Shown piece after piece: positions 54,273 to 64,000 of a stretch of 64,000 nt of DNA. Below the pieces are notes generated by a model. That model saw nothing but the letters and a program-made list of their open reading frames with translations. It was not told where the DNA came from and searched no databases. The stretch spans positions 6,820,001 through 6,884,000 of the forward strand of contig JBHGNT010000018.1 of NCBI GenBank assembly GCA_043228905.1. Reading direction: 5' to 3'. Origin of the DNA: Azolla caroliniana (taxonomy: Eukaryota > Polypodiophyta). The number at the start of each line of letters is the position of its first letter. Positions within the stretch are counted from its first letter, which is position 1. Made by a program: the position numbers and the translations under genes.

Positions 54273-57200
54273 TTATTCCCAGCCCGTCGGTTCTTCTTCG
54301 GTTTCGGATCGTTCGTCGTCCCGGTCCAGGTCAACCGGATCCGGCTCGTCGTCGTGACGCTTCTTGAACGCTTTGATCCGCTTCCCAGCTACCGGTATCG
54401 CCATTCTTGTACCGTCGAGTTCCCCCAGATGGTACGTCCCGTTGTCGTTGGCGCTTTGTACCACGTAAGGCCCGAACCACCTTCTTGCGAACTTCCGTGT
54501 CGCTCGGTGCTGGTTGTCGAGGTTGCTGTCGTAGACTAGCACCCAGTCGCCTTCCTCGATCTTCTTCGGTCGGAGCCGGTGTGTTCGGTTGAACCGGGCT
54601 TTGTTCCTCATCCTTGCTACCTGAAGCTTTTCCGCAGCCTGCTCCACGTCCTCTGGTCTTCGCTCGAGCTGCCATATGCGCGCCGTCAACAGTTCCTCTC
54701 GGCTCATCTCGTCTCTCCAGTCCACGGTTGCCTAGGAGGAGATCGTACGTTCCATCGGCATGATCGGCTTCTGCCCAAACATGAGCTCTGCCGGCATGAA
54801 TCCGGTTACCGAACTGTGCGTAGTTCGGTCCGCCCACAACGCGTAAGGCAACAGCCGCGGCTAGTTCCCGACTTGACCTCCGCATGCCCGAACTAACGTC
54901 TTTACGATCGGTCCGTGTCCGCGCTCCACCTTCCCATTTGCCTCCGGATTGTATGCAGTGGTGAGCGAGAGCTTGACTCCTAGCCGGTCGAACAGCTCCT
55001 CGGCCTCTTCGGCGTCCAACTCCCCGCGATCAGCCACGATCTTCCCGACGCACCTGTACCGGCATATCACGTCCTCAATCAGGAACCGACATACGGCCGC
55101 GGTCATTTTGTTTTGAAGGGCTCGGCCTTCTACCTGGTTCGTCAGATCTTCCCGAGCCAGGACCAGGTACCGCATCTGTCCTACTCCCATCGGCATCGTC
55201 ACGAGATCTACCATCCATTTGAAGTGGATGGTCGGCGGGTACGTAGGGTGAAGCTCGTCCCGATGTCGGACTATGGAGTGCATCTGACAGCTCTCGCAAG
55301 TTGTCATGAACCGATGCACGTCCCGGTACAGTCCCGGCCACCAGTACTTCCCCTTTATCTTCTCGAACGTGGCCCACGTTCCACGCTGTCCAGCCCAAGG
55401 GCTGTCGTGGTAGGCCGTCAGCAGCTCCTCCTGTTCTTCCTTCATCGCCACCACCCGGAGCGGGACGCCGTTCCTCTTCTTCGGGTGCTTCCATAAGTAT
55501 CCGTCCCGGAGAAAGAATCGGTAAGCTTTCTTCCGGATCCGGTTGGCCTCGTCCTTCGTCCAGGATGCATCCAGCGTCATTGTCCTAAAAAATCCACCGA
55601 TCTGGAGCCACTCGCCGTCGTACTTGCTCTCATCGAAGTCGTTAAGTGCCGGAGTGCTCGTCCCATCAGTCGTCACGTACGCCGCCTCGAAGAAGTCCAC
55701 GCCGACTTCTTCGTCCTCCGAAACCATGCCGCCCTCGTCATCAAACCTCGCCCTCGAAAGCATGTCGGCCATGGCGTTGTCCTTTCCGGAAATGTGCCGT
55801 ATTTCCGGGTCCAGGGACTTGATGTACGCTTCCACCTGAGCATCGCCAGGTCCGGTGTCGCGCATCCAGAAACCATGCCGAGAATTGGCAGGCAATCCGT
55901 CTTTGTCGGCCTTTACTGCCGAAACGATACCCCAGAGTTCGCATTTAACCTGGGCGTACCCTCGTTGTCACTCACTGAGGACCTTCGCGCCGAATCGGAT
56001 CGGGAACCGAATGCCGTCCCCGTCTTCTTGGTTGACGACCCATCCGATCCCGGTCGGACTCGTATCCACCGTTATGTATATCGGGGTACCCTTCTCGTAG
56101 ACAGCCTTCCGGAGCGCCGGTGCTGCCGCAAGAGCTTCCTTCAGCTTCCAGACCTACTCCGTGTGCTCGTCTCGCCACTCGAATTTTCGCCCTTTCTTCA
56201 GCAACCCGTATAGCGGCTCCGCAACGTGGGCGTAATGCGGGATCCATATGTGGTAGAACGCGCATGCCCCCAGGAACCTCCGAACTTTCGTAACCGAGCT
56301 ACAGTCGGTCTTCATTGCGGAGATGGCTTCTACCTTTGCCGGAGACGGCTTCCGGCCATAGGGTCCACATAGGTGTCCGACCACTAGGATTTCCGATTGC
56401 CCGAAGGCCGATTTCTCCCCGGAGAAGGTGAGCCTCGCATCCTCTAGCCTTTGTAGCACCTTCTCGCAGTCGTCGATGTGTGTTGCCACGAATCGCCGGC
56501 ATCCGTCCGGCCCGACTGTCTCGTCCTTCTCTTCCACCGGGCACCCCTTAATCGGGATGTCGTCCAGAAATGGCATGGTGATGTCCGGGATGCAATCCCT
56601 CAGTACCTTGTTCATTGCATTCACCATGTGGGCCACCGAGTTGGTCCCTCCTTGCGGCAGGGTACACATTCGCACTAGGCCGAGGGGAGTTCGCATCGTC
56701 GTAATGTCTTTGCTCTCCACGGCTAGCTGGAACTGGTCGTACCCCAAGTACAGATCACCGACCAAGTAAATCGACCTTCCGGCGAAGGCCTCCGCGAACT
56801 CGTCTATGGTCGGTCCGATTCCTGCGTTCCGAATCGTCACTCTATTGACCGGCTGCAGGTCCTGAATGAAGCGCAATGTTCCGTTTTTCTTTGGTACGGT
56901 AAACCATCGGTTCGAGTATGGCGCGCTCGACGGTTCGAGAATACCCATATCGACTTTCTGCCTCAGTACCTCCATCAACTCCGGGATGTGAGCTCTTGGT
57001 ACCGGAATCGGCTTGAGATTCCACGGCACATGCGGTACCGTGAATATCACCATCGGCTCCACGATTGTTGGGTCTACGCACCCGATCTCTTCCGGAGAAA
57101 ATGCGAAGGCTTTCCCGTGCCTTCCGAGCATTCTCCAAAACCGGTCTTCCTCCGCCGGCAGTAGGAACCCGCCCCCACCGATCTTGAGCTCCCGGAGCGT

Positions 57201-57712
57201 CCCGTCGGCGAAGGTGTGTCCTATGCAGGCCGGATCTCGTAAACTGGGGTCCGACGCAACCCCTCTGATTCGGGACTCGCTGCCCTCCGGTAAGGGTGCC
57301 GCGACGGGCCTTACCTTCCGGTCCACAGCCTTGTACTTCGTGCTAACTCGGGCCGTCCGATCCGACCCGAGCCCTCGACTGAAGTTCGCGATGACTTTGT
57401 ACATCTCTTCGGAACATACCGGTATCGTCCGGTCTTCGTTAAGGTCTTCTCCGGCTACCTCCCCCAGCATTCCCAAGGTGTCGTCGAAGGAGACCGCCTC
57501 CACGGCTCCGCTGATTTCCTCATCCGGGCCGAGAACTCCGCTCGCTCGAAGTCGCACTTCCGCCCTTGTCTTTTTTCGGCCGACGATGTCGACTATCATA
57601 CACCCTCCGTTGTTGGAGAAGTAGAATTTCCTACCTATCGTACAGTCGTGGGGTCTTTCCCGAGTGTCCGGGCTGTCTCGGCCCCACGCCTTGGCAGCCC
57701 TCTCTAAAAATC
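54273..57712 (-). pseudogene. Gypsy G pol: RT, RNase H, integrase, C-terminal tail
   Basis: One frame, entered by a -1 shift at 57,707-57,713, with stops near 56,154, 55,978, 54,861 and 54,736. RT in 57,599-56,154: SAPYSNRWFTVPKKNGTLRF, VGDLYLGYDQF, TPLGLVRMCTLPQGG and the catalytic box FLDDI, with Phe in place of the usual Tyr. RNase H (VDTSPTGIGWVV, then RHISGKDNAMADMLSR) has a frameshifted middle. The integrase zinc region (YHDSPWAGQRGTWATF, CESCQMH) has Gln where the second His is expected. The core keeps Asp in MVDLVTMP and ADRGELD, and Glu in NPEANGKVERGHGP. The tail 54,725-54,273 (KARFNRTHRLRPKKIEEGDWVLVYD, then RRWFGPYVV) is the usual GPY/F module. Confidence 0.9.
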
Positions 57713-57713
57713 C
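57704..57713 (-). promoter_or_regulatory. Candidate -1 frameshift site, gypsy G
   Basis: Minus-strand GGATTTT (57,713-57,707) followed directly by TAG (57,706-57,704). The gag-protease frame ends here. Stepping back one base reads LERAAKAWGR and runs openly into pol. The same arrangement is in element E at 63,553-63,562. Confidence 0.7.
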
Positions 57714-58150
57714 TCCCGGTTCTCGCCACCAAGGGATTCGCGGTTTCGCTCGTGGTTCGGCCGCACCGTCAAAAATTGGACTGAATGGCGCCCGTCCTGG
57801 CTTTTGACCCTCGCGTAGGCCGAACCGTTGTCCAGCACCTTGGTCTCCATTCGCGCTGCCGTGATGTATGGTTCCCCTAATATGACTGGGTGCGAGGACG
57901 TCTCCTGTACAAAGAAGTGCTGGTCAATCTCGACGTCGCCGATCTTGACTCGCACGTTCGGGCAGGCCCCGTGCAGTTCCTCGGTGGCGCGCGTCGCTGC
58001 CCGTATCTTCCACCCGTGCTTGGTGTTGATCGGCCACTTCCCCTTCTTATAGAAGTCCATTGACATCAGGTTTATTTCCGAACCGTGGTCCACCAATGCC
58101 ACCACCGGTTCCTGAACATCTCCGATCTTTACCGGGGTCTCCGTGGTCGC
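57704..58150 (-). pseudogene. Gypsy G protease domain
   Basis: In the gag frame after a TGA at 58,151-58,153. The catalytic box reads LVDHGSEINLMS, with His where Thr or Ser is usual after the Asp; element E also has His (LFDHRSEINLM), so this is a family trait. It continues HFFVQETSSHPVILGEPYITAARMETK in pieces and ends at TAG 57,704-57,706. Confidence 0.85.
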
Positions 58151-59830
58151 TCAGGCCCAGTGCGGCCTTGAATAGTGGCTCTCTGCCCACTCATCTTCCA
58201 GCGCCATGTCGTCGATGTGCGTCGTCCGCACCTCCACCGGTCTTTCCGGTTCCGTCTCCGTCGATAGCCTCTTCCGTTTCACCAGGTCCACAATGGAGTC
58301 GTGGAACTCCTTCTTGGCGATCCCTAGCACCTCTCGCAATGACAGCTCCACTTTGTTGTCGAGGATCCGTTCTTCTAGGACCTTTCGTAGGTCCGTAGTC
58401 CTTTCTATTTCCGTCCCCAGTCGGTATCCGCCCTTCCTGGGGTTATCTTGCGAGCTGGACCCACCGGCATCGTTCCGTCGTTGCCCGAATCGGGTCTCGT
58501 ACCGTTGTGAGGGCCCGGCCGCTCCGACTTTCCCCACTCGTTTGTCTTCTACCAGAGCCTCGTAGTTCCGGCAGGCGGCTTCTACGAAGCCCGTCTTCTG
58601 CTCGACCGAATCGCTCCACCCGGTTATTTCCCGGACCCGTCTCTCAGCGCGGTTCGTTTCATCTTTCCTTAGCCGTGCGCCGGCAAGACCTTCCAGCATT
58701 GCCGACCAGAATCCGTCTTTGCCCTCCTTTCGGGCCTCGTTGCCCCCGACCCGAATACCGGCCGACGCCGAGTAGTGGATGGCCTCCACGTGTCGGGCTG
58801 CTGCCTCTTCCATCAATCTCTTCATTCTTCCTCGCCCGTCGTTTCAGTTTAGGGCCCTTCTGGTGTCGCCGGCGTGCATCCGGCCTTCCCACAGGTACAC
58901 CACCCGGTTCCTCAACGCTTCTGAGAAATCGCCGCAATCCTTCTGGATGTGGCCGACCTCGTCGCACCACATGCACCTGTTCCCTGCTACCGGCCGTCGG
59001 TCATGAGCCGGTTCGCCGCCTTCCCTTCGAGTCTGGGCGATCTGGAGATCCTTTATCGCCCGCGTCAACTCCTCCAGCGCTGCTCCTCCGGACGAGCCAC
59101 TCACCATGCCGGTCGAAGCCGGACCGGTTTCGAGCCATTCCCGGGTTTCTTCCCTTCGCCCTTGCGGTGCCGGTTCAAGCCTCCTTGCTGTGACAAAGCC
59201 CGCACCAGCCGCCCCGTTGTCAGCCCATTCTCGCCGTTTGTCGAAACGGCAACAGACTCTCTTAACCGCAGCCCAGTCGGTCGTCAGCCCATCTTCGGTT
59301 TCCAGCAAGGAGTCGACTTGATCCCGGTCCCGCTTGTCCACCGACTTGACGAACAATAGGACCCGGCTCGTATCCAGAACGGTTCGGTCAAGCGCCGAAA
59401 GGCTCCCAAAGCGTTCTTCGAACTCCCGGAGGAGTGCCGACGCGTTTCTTCCCTTGCCGGGGGACTCCACCCATTCCATGAAGTCCCGTTTCGAAAGCCG
59501 GAGCGCGTCGTCCAGCCCGTATTTTTCTAGGAGTCGGCCTTCGAACTCCTCCCAGGTATGGCTCTCCGCCCGTACCTCGAGCACCTCCGCATGGATGCTC
59601 GGCATCGCCACTCGAGGGAACCCAGCAAGACACCTCTCTTCCGGAATGTCCCGCATCAACATTTCTGCCCCATAGGATGCCAAATACTTTGTGGCATCCT
59701 TTGTGCTGATCCGGCCGATCGTACCGATGACCGCCTCAATGGCTCTGTCGAGGGCGCCGGAGCCCTCGCGTGCGCTCAATATCCGATCTACGGCCGAAGC
59801 CATGGCCTCCGCAAGATCCGACCCTTTCAT
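58151..59830 (-). pseudogene. Gypsy G gag (two stops)
   Basis: ATG 59,830 (MKGSDLAEAM) opens 328 residues to TGA 58,844-58,846, and the same frame continues 58,843-58,154 to TGA at 58,151. A zinc knuckle CMWCDEVGHIQKDC is near residue 300. Element E has no stop at the first position and has TAG at a different codon of the second region, so the G stops are mutations and not a conserved gag end. The capsid fold itself was not recognised at motif level. Confidence 0.86.
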
Positions 59831-59873
59831 CTTCTGCTCTTCTGCCGCCTCCTTCACGTCGGGTTCACCAAGA

Positions 59874-60486
59874 TGTCGAGGTATTCCTCGCGGATGCGTG
59901 GAATGAGGCGGGACCTCGGGGGTCTTGTACCGAAGACCAAGAGAGAAAGGAGAAGGGAAGAGGTCCACTAGGTGCAAGCGTAGATCCACAGGGACACGGC
60001 CCTTCGACACGAAGACGCGAGCGGGAAACCAACACAGAGAGACACGAAGGAATGTATGTATATATTAACAGAGACAAACAACAAAAACACGAAGTCGGTT
60101 ACAACCGAACAGGCCAGCGAACAGATGCCGATGCCTGTTCGTAAACGCACAGAAAGAAAGAAGTAGGTTGGAGGTGCTGCCGGAAGCACTCAGGCATTCC
60201 TCAGAGCAGCGCGAGCCTCCCGAAACCTGCACTGAAAGAAGCTATGGAGTTTGGAAGAGAGAGAAGCCTTTGGCCCACAATCCGACAGCACCTCGTCCTC
60301 TCTTATTTCGCGATCCCCCCTCCCCTCCTTGTCTCCCTCCTTTTATAGGCAAGGAAGGAGTCGTTTCCTATTAACTTCCTACCTACCGAGGATCTTCTAT
60401 GTACAACATAAGGCGCACGTGTATGAAGAGCCGGTTCCTACGCTCCGGTGCACCGATTCCGCTTGTGGACGGTTTTCTTCACGACA
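59874..60486 (-). repeat. 5' LTR of gypsy G (613 bp)
   Basis: Ends AATACCTCGACA on the minus strand, followed by the CTTGGTGAACCCGACGTG block and gag. A TATA-like element (TATAAAAGGAGGG on the minus strand) is near 60,346. Confidence 0.92.
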
Positions 60487-62558
60487 CCGCGTTCGAGTGC
60501 TCCTTGCCGGGATTGCTCATAAACCAGCTCACCACTCCGACTGTGTATCCTATGTCCGGTCGGGTACAAACCATTGCGTACATCAAGCTCTCGACGACAG
60601 AGGCATATGGAATCTTCAACATATCCGCCTTCTCTGCTTTCGTCTTCGGGCTTTGCTTACCGGATAGCTTGCAGTTTGCCGGAAGTGTCGATCCGACCGA
60701 TTTTGCTTCTGACATGTTGAACCGGTGAAGCACCTTTGTCACATACTTCTCCTGTGATAGCCATAATTGCTTCACTGACCGGTCCCGAATGATGTGCATC
60801 CCCAGCATCTGTCTTGCCGGACCCAAGTCTTTCATTGAGAAGGTCCGGTTGAGAGCCTTCTTTAGCATCCGTATCTTGACTTGGTCACGTCCGACGATCA
60901 ACATGTCATCCACGTATAGAAGGAGTATCAGGAAGTCGCCTCCTTCAAACTTCTTCACAAACACGCAGTGATCGGCCTGCGTCTTGTGGTACCCTTCATC
61001 GGTCATAAGGAGTCAAACTTCCGGTACCATTGCCGGGGGGCCTGCTTCAACCCGTAGAGGCTCTTCTTCAACCGGCATACCAGGTGCTCCTTCCCTTTCT
61101 CCACAAATCCCTCTGGTTGTTGCATGTAGATCTGCTCTTCGAGGTCGCCGTGAAGGAATGCCGTCTTCAAGTCCAGCTGTTCTACCTCGAGGTCCATGCT
61201 TGCCGCTATACTCAGCACCGTCCGGATGGAGGTCATCTTTACTACCGGGGCAAATATCTCGTCGAAGTCCACGCCCTTCTTCTGCTGGAACCCCTTCACC
61301 ACGATCCTGGCTTTGTATCTCGGGGGGTTGCCGGCATCTCCCGGTTTCAACTTGTACACCCACTTGTTTCGGAGTGCCCGCTTTCCTTTCGGCAACTCCA
61401 CCAATTCGTACGTATGGTTCTCATGTAGGGAATCCATCTCGTCCTGCATGGCACTTAACCATTTTCGGCTGTGGGTGTCATCCTTGGCTTCTTTGAAGCT
61501 TTCCGGCTCCCCCTCATCGGTCAGCAGAACGTGCTCTGCATCCAGAAATCTACGGGGGGCCTTCTCTCTCTGAGAGGATATCTCTGTCTTTGGGCTTCGG
61601 TAGCCGGCTCCTCCATTTGCTCTTCATCCGAATCCGATTCGGGGTCTTGGCCGTTTCCGGTCTCAGCTTCCTCTACTTCTTCTTCTGCCAGTTCGGTATC
61701 CTCACCGTAACCGGCTGGTTCCTCGAGTGCTAACCGGTCCCTTGCCGGTTGGGTCTGCTCATCGTAGAGTCGATCCTTACCGGTCGACTCGGATTTTATT
61801 ATCTTCTTCTCCGAGTCCCAGTCGGCGAGCGTCTTGTCCTCCATGAAGATAATATCTCGACTCCGGAATACCTTCTTGTCGATCGGGTCCCACACTCGGT
61901 AGCCGAACTCATCGTCACCGTAACCGAGGAATATGCATGGCCGGGTCTTTGGATCTAACTTTCCTCTCCGGTCCTTTGCTACATGCACGTATGCAAGACA
62001 CCCGAACACCTTCAGATGCCGGTAGGACACTTCCTTACCGGTCCATACTCTATGTGGCGTGTCTCCGTCCAAGGGTACTGAGGGTGATCTGTTTATCACG
62101 TATGTCGCCGTCGACAGTGCCTCAGCCCAGAACTTCTTGGGTAGTTTTGCATGCGCTAGCATACTCCGGACCCTCTCCATTATGGTCCGGTTCATCCTCT
62201 CGGCAAGTCCGTTTAGTTCCGGCGTCTTCGGCATGGTAAATTCGAGCCGGATTCCCTTCGAGCGACAGTACTCCTCAAACTACCCTCGGTACTCTCCTCC
62301 GTTATCTGCTTGAACCGCCTTCAGCTTCCGGCCGGTTTCTCTTTCCACTCTTGCGTGGAGCTCTTTGAAGATGGATAGCACTTGATCCTTCGTCTTCAAC
62401 GGTGTGGCCCACAACTTCCGGCTGTGATCATCTATGAATGTCACGAAGTACTGCGCTCCGGCATGTGACTTCGTGTCTACTTGACACACATCCGTATGCA
62501 CCAACTCCAGTGGTGCATTACGTCTCATCAGTGGCCTTGGTCGGAAGGAGGTCCGGTT
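60487..62558 (-). pseudogene. Element H integrase and RT part
   Basis: Read from 62,558: NRTSFRPRPLMRRNAPLEL, VHTDVCQVD, FIDDHSRKLW, QADNGGEYRG with a stop after it, then 62,234-61,521 (PELNGLAERMNRT to YPLRERR) ending in a one-base loss in a G/C run near 61,553. RT: 61,449-61,003 (EQLDLKTAFLHGDL, YGLKQAPRQWYRKF) with a frameshift near 61,005, then 61,006-60,487 (LLYVDDMLIVG, GMHIIRD). It ends at the CCGC target of G. Confidence 0.9.
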
Positions 62559-62586
62559 CCAATCCGGAGGGACCTGTCTCCCAACA
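62559..62586 (-). repeat. 5' LTR stub of element H
   Basis: On the minus strand TGTTGGGAGACAGGTCCCTC and the next eight bases, then integrase codons without a break. Gag, protease and the rest of the LTR were deleted. Confidence 0.85.
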
Positions 62587-62907
62587 TTGTGGACCTGGTA
62601 AAGAGGAAGCGCTTCTCGACAGAGCCGGAGCCGGAAAAGCCAATCGAAGTAAAGGCGGCCCACATCGAAGAGGTGACGATGGAAGAGGAGTTCCTGGAGA
62701 GCCACGATATGAACCTGCACTAGGCCAGAGCAACGACGGAAACCCCTGTTCGAATCGGGGATGTGAAGGAGCTGGTGGTGGTGCTATTTGACCACAGGTC
62801 GGAGATTAACTTAATGTCCATGGACATCTACAAGAAGGGTAAATGGTCGATCAACACAAAGCATCGGTGGAAGATACACACGACGACCCGCGCTACTAAA
62901 GAGCTTT
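62587..62907 (+). pseudogene. Element E gag end and protease start
   Basis: Continues gag after H (DLVKRKRFSTEPEPEKPIEV), passes TAG near 62,720, then protease VVLFDHRSEINLMSMDIYKKGKW and ATRATKELYG. It matches G closely up to the point where about 40 codons are replaced by the insertion at 62,908-63,395. Confidence 0.86.
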
Positions 62908-63395
62908 ATGGTGTGTGCTTTCCTTTCTATAGTGTAGATTTTATGTATTTCCTTTCTATATATGAATTATAGATGGAACAACCATAGACAACCATGTGCA
63001 CAAAACCATGGTTCTAAACCCATGGTTTGTGCATGACATAAGCAAAACCGTGTGCACAAAACCATGGTTTTAGCCCATGGTTTTGTGCATGTCACAAGCA
63101 TGGAAAGACCTATAAAAGCCTCTAGTTGGGCTTGTGTAAGGGGGGCTCAATATGTGATATCACCAACACCACTATCATCAATATAATTATATTTGTCTTT
63201 ATCTTCTTCATATTTTTCTACTTCTCAAGTGTACAATCCTTCTTCTTCTCAAGTGAATAAATTTCATCAAATCTTACATTGATCATCATCTCTTCGATAA
63301 TTTCGTGAACGTCCTCCCCAGTCCAAGACCCTAGTGGTCGCTCGAGTAGCACACGCACGTGCGAATCTTCGCGACACCGGTGATACTCGACGAGC
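62908..63395. other. Non-coding insertion in the protease of element E, with two hairpins
   Basis: About 490 bp of AT-rich sequence replaces the middle of the protease. It has two near-identical inverted repeats (62,993-63,035 and 63,051-63,091) built on GTGCACAAAACCATGG and its complement, then a TATAAAAGCC box at 63,111 and a pyrimidine-rich part. Both junctions show GAGCTTTA (62,900-62,907 and about 63,390-63,397). It looks like an LTR or other small element but lacks clear TG/CA ends. Confidence 0.6.
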
Positions 63396-63552
63396 TTTAC
63401 ATTACAACGGCTCGTATGGAGACCAAAGTGTTGGACAATGGTTCGGCATATGCAAGGGTGAAGAGCCAGGACGGTAAGCACTCCATCCAATTCCTGACAG
63501 TGAGGCTGAATCATGAATGAAACCGTGATTCTCTCGGCGGCGAGGGCCGAGG

Positions 63553-63562
63553 GGATTTTTAG
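63553..63562 (+). promoter_or_regulatory. Candidate -1 frameshift site, gypsy E
   Basis: GGATTTT (63,553-63,559) followed directly by TAG (63,560-63,562) at the end of the gag-protease frame; the -1 frame is open into pol. Same position and heptamer as in element G. Confidence 0.7.
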
Positions 63563-63726
63563 AGAGGACTATCAAGGTGTGGGGCCGCAATAGTCTGGAA
63601 AACTGGAAGAATCCCCACACCTGTACCATAAGTAGGAAATTTTGGCCCACCGCTAACGGAGGTTGTACCATAGCCGACATCGATGGCCGGGAGAAGAAGC
63701 GGGTCAAAGGACGCTTGAAGGCCTAC

Positions 63727-63771
63727 GACGCCTTAGGCTCCGACGCCTTAGGCTCCGACGCCTTAGGCTCT
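63727..63771 (+). repeat. Three tandem 15-bp units in E pol
   Basis: GACGCCTTAGGCTCC repeated three times (last unit ends CTCT), encoding DALGS three times in frame. Element G has a single related segment (VLGPDEE) here. Confidence 0.9.
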
Positions 63772-64000
63772 GACGACGAGATTATTGGCGTTATGGATGC
63801 AGTCTTATTTGATGACACTCTCGGGGAGATCGAGAGGTTGGCCAAAGAGGACCTACGTGAGGACCGGATAGTTCCGACCGGTTTGATCGAAATGTACGAA
63901 GTAATCGAGGACTTCGGAAGGATGGTCGGGTCGGATCGAATGACCCTATAATGCACGGAATACAAGATTGTGGACCAGAAGGTGAGGCCAATCGCGACTC

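Larger units (their letters stand above)
53587..60486 (-). mobile_element. Ty3/gypsy element G, minus strand, nearly complete
   Basis: 6900 bp with two 613-bp LTRs (53,587-54,199 and 59,874-60,486) that differ at about 14 positions. The flanking 4-bp repeat CCGC lies outside (53,583-53,586 and 60,487-60,490). Gag, protease, RT, RNase H and integrase follow in gypsy order. Coding DNA is clearly more GC-rich than the copia elements around it. A handful of stops and shifts make this copy defective. Confidence 0.9.
52107..62586 (-). mobile_element. Tork-like copia element H, minus strand, interrupted by gypsy G
   Basis: Lies in gypsy E between TCGTG (52,102-52,106) and TTGTG (62,587-62,591), a target duplication with one C/T difference. 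The 3' LTR is complete (52,107-53,024). Only 28 bases of the 5' LTR remain, joined directly to the integrase, so gag, protease and the primer-binding site are gone. Gypsy G is inserted in the RT/RNase H boundary. Confidence 0.88.
43679..64000 (+). mobile_element. Ty3/gypsy element E, outer element, runs off the right edge
   Basis: 714-bp LTR (43,679-44,392), a primer-binding-like GGTGAACCC, gag, protease and the start of pol in plus orientation, in pieces at 44,437-44,792, 50,919-52,106, 62,587-62,907 and 63,396-64,000. Interruptions are element F with a tandem duplication, a solo LTR, element H (holding gypsy G) and a short insertion in the protease. Frame and wording match gypsy G throughout. 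The 3' part lies outside the window. Confidence 0.87.
63396..64000 (+). pseudogene. Element E protease end and start of pol
   Basis: Resumes at ITTARMETKVLDNGSAYARVKSQDG, ends at TAG 63,560-63,562, and continues in the -1 frame (LERTIKVWGR) to the frame 63,577-63,951. That frame matches the N-terminal part of G pol (RIVP, MYEVIEDFGR, VGSDRM). A TAA at 63,949-63,951 is followed by recognisable CTEYKIVDQKVRPIAT. A 15-bp triplication lies at 63,727-63,771. The window ends here. Confidence 0.87.

Noticed and set aside
58151-58153. Stop codon between gag and protease as a conserved readthrough signal
   Set aside because: G has TGA and E has TAG at different codons of the same short segment, so they look like separate mutations.

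Overview
This window is plant nuclear DNA, almost certainly from a flowering plant. It holds one complete gene for a chloroplast chlorophyll b reductase (NYC1), one complete Sm-like gene, plant-style GT-AG introns, and a dense nest of Ty1/copia, Ty3/gypsy and L1-type retroelements. About 85 percent of the sequence is transposable-element DNA. Nothing bacterial, organellar or CRISPR-like was seen. The species cannot be named from sequence reading alone.

Layout. (1) 1-15,049: a decayed gag/LTR fragment on the minus strand is interrupted by copia element A (1350-15,044, TSD AAACA). A second copy of the same family, A2, sits inside A on the opposite strand (3178-12,078, TSD CTACC). Inside A2 lies a different copia element, B (3520-7410), which has lost reverse transcriptase and RNase H. 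(2) 15,232-33,619: one L1-type LINE on the minus strand is cut into six pieces by three solo LTRs (one carrying a hAT-like MITE) and two Tork/Tnt1-like copia elements, C and C2. C2 contains element D (24,421-29,988), which has 726-bp LTRs that look identical, a full 1358-residue gag-pol frame and a perfect TSD. D is the youngest and most complete element here. (3) 33,620-43,259: the gene island. A four-exon Sm-like gene resembling LSM10 (plus strand) and a ten-exon NYC1 gene (minus strand) point at each other. MITE-like insertions lie just upstream of the first and in the last intron of the second. (4) 43,260-64,000: a copia LTR is interrupted by gypsy element E, which runs off the right edge. 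E contains copia element F, a tandem duplication of about 5.36 kb, a solo LTR, and minus-strand copia element H. H in turn contains gypsy element G (53,587-60,486, 613-bp LTRs).

How the pieces work together. The two host genes act independently: NYC1 starts chlorophyll b breakdown in plastids, and the Sm-like protein should act in a small nuclear RNP. The rest is a record of insertions whose order follows from nesting and target-site duplications. The most interesting mechanistic signal is at the protease/reverse-transcriptase junction of gypsy E and G: both keep the heptamer GGATTTT directly before a TAG stop, with pol continuing in the -1 frame. This suggests programmed -1 frameshifting. 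Coordinates, TSDs and splice sites were read by eye; no alignment or database search was run.
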